Shown here in pieces: positions 5,936 through 6,630 of a stretch of DNA of 6,630 nt; positions within the stretch are counted from its first letter, which is position 1, and the number at the start of each line of letters is the position of its first letter. Below the pieces are notes generated by a model, which saw only the letters and a program-made list of their open reading frames with translations, was not told where the DNA came from and ran no database searches. The translations under genes and the position numbers were made by a program. The DNA lies in contig CALCPT010000623.1 in the NCBI GenBank assembly GCA_937897265.1, positions 1-6,630 of the forward strand, written 5' to 3'. This stretch comes from an uncultured Alcaligenaceae bacterium. GTDB lineage: Bacteria; Pseudomonadota; Gammaproteobacteria; Burkholderiales; Burkholderiaceae_B.

Positions 5936-5975
5936 AACACTCTCGAGAGCTAGCGTTAGCGACTGAGCGTATTTG

Positions 5976-6630
5976 TTAGTGAGCAAGTAGCGAGTCAAGT
6001 GAGGCCAGTGGTGCAAAACTGTCTGCACTCGCCATTGGCCAGCCAATTTGAAACACGGGGCGTTCTAGGTCTCCGGCCAGGAGCGAGCCAGGTGTAATGC
6101 CGGGATACAAGCTCGCAAGCAGGCTGATGTGATTATCACCAGTGCGACAGGCGATATGTGTGGTGGTCAGGTCTTTGGGGTGCTGCAGGCCCGAGGCTTG
6201 CAATAATTCGGCCAGGGCATGCAACGTATTCTCGTGAAAATGCGCGACACGCGGTGCTTTTTCTAGGGGGACTAATGCGCGCTGGCGCTCTGGGTCTTGC
6301 GTGGCGACACCCGTTGGACAGCGCCCAGTGTGGCACTGTTGCGCTTGGATGCAACCTATTGCAAACATGAAGGCCCTTGCGCTGTTGCACCAATCTGCCC
6401 CCAGAGCAAAGGTACGCGCCATGTCAAAGGCTGAGACGATTTTGCCCGATGCTCCAATTTTGATGCGATCGCGCAAATTTAAACCTACCAAGGTGTTGTG
6501 CACCAAACGAATCGCCTCGCGCAGTGGCGTGCCAACGTGATCCACAAATTCGATCGGGGCAGCACCAGTGCCTCCTTCTGCACCATCGACCACAATAAAG
6601 TCTGGCGTGATACCGGTCTTCACCATCGCC
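5976..6630 (-). CDS. FMN-binding glutamate synthase-family protein, C-terminal part (cut by window edge)
   Basis: This minus-strand frame encodes the C-terminal ~218 residues of a protein similar to the FMN domain of the glutamate synthase large subunit. Counting from the ATG at 6626, it shows TGITPDFIVVDGAEGGTGAAP (4-24), the FMN phosphate-binding segment IKIGASGKIVSAFDMARTFALGAD (55-78) and CIQAQQCHTGRC (92-103). The last is a Cys-x5-Cys-x4-Cys set that fits the 3Fe-4S ligands of GltB. The residue before ATG 6626 is coding too (AMVKTGITPDF), so that ATG is internal and the true start lies beyond the right edge. The tail after the Fe-S motif is only ~110 residues and lacks the long GltB beta-helix domain, so this is the shorter stand-alone family (like Bacillus YerD), not true GltB. 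The physiological reaction of that family is not established. It converges on the NMT1-like gene. Confidence 0.9.
   Translation of the reverse strand, partial: AMVKTGITPDFIVVDGAEGGTGAAPIEFVDHVGTPLREAIRLVHNTLVGLNLRDRIKIGASGKIVSAFDMARTFALGADWCNSARAFMFAIGCIQAQQCHTGRCPTGVATQDPERQRALVPLEKAPRVAHFHENTLHALAELLQASGLQHPKDLTTTHIACRTGDNHISLLASLYPGITPGSLLAGDLERPVFQIGWPMASADSFAPLASLDSLLAH

Noticed and set aside
6136..6540. Overlapping frames on both strands within the glutamate synthase-family gene
   Set aside because: They lie over the conserved FMN and Fe-S motifs of the true frame and show no protein family features.
1..6630. CRISPR arrays, insertion sequences, tRNA or rRNA genes, toxin-antitoxin or phage genes
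   Set aside because: I saw no regularly spaced repeats, transposase motifs, tRNA cloverleaf sequence or rRNA signatures by reading; a covariance-model search would settle small RNAs.

Overview
This window most resembles chromosomal DNA from a betaproteobacterium of the order Burkholderiales, probably close to Alcaligenaceae. The assignment rests on gene content. There are two Bug (TctC-type) periplasmic solute-binding proteins, a family strongly expanded in Bordetella, Achromobacter and Cupriavidus relatives. Beside them lie an Asp/Glu racemase-family protein, a divergent crotonase, a zinc-independent alcohol dehydrogenase/quinone reductase and a leaderless NMT1/THI5-like protein. Genus and species cannot be read from the sequence.

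Layout. (1) Positions 3-998 (+) hold a Bug-family reading frame that is open at the left edge. Its first ~50 residues are not Bug-like: the signal peptide and first Bug strand are missing, and the segment instead resembles the start of an acyl-CoA synthetase ATP-grasp domain. The first ~240 bases are also much GC-richer than what follows. (2) Positions 1100-3597 (+) hold a compact three-gene cluster: racemase-family protein, crotonase, MDR oxidoreductase. It ends at a strong intrinsic terminator at 3665-3690. (3) Positions 3710-4702 (-) hold an intact Bug protein with signal peptide, convergent with the cluster. (4) Positions 4703-4961 are a divergent intergenic region with five TTGCA/TGCAA cores. 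(5) Positions 4962-5888 (+) hold an NMT1/THI5-like protein with a TTG start and no signal peptide. (6) Positions 5976-6630 (-) hold the C-terminal part of an FMN-binding glutamate synthase-family protein, cut by the right edge, convergent with the NMT1-like gene.

How the genes may work together (inference). The Bug proteins would capture a small carboxylate or related metabolite in the periplasm. The racemase, crotonase and oxidoreductase would form part of a catabolic route acting on an acid and/or its CoA thioester. Neither the crotonase nor the racemase-family protein keeps the full canonical catalytic set, so specific reactions cannot be assigned. No membrane transporter subunits (TctA/TctB), regulator, mobile element, CRISPR array or RNA gene is visible. 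I found no convincing previously undescribed system. The strongest anomalies are the chimeric left end and the non-canonical active sites in the cluster.
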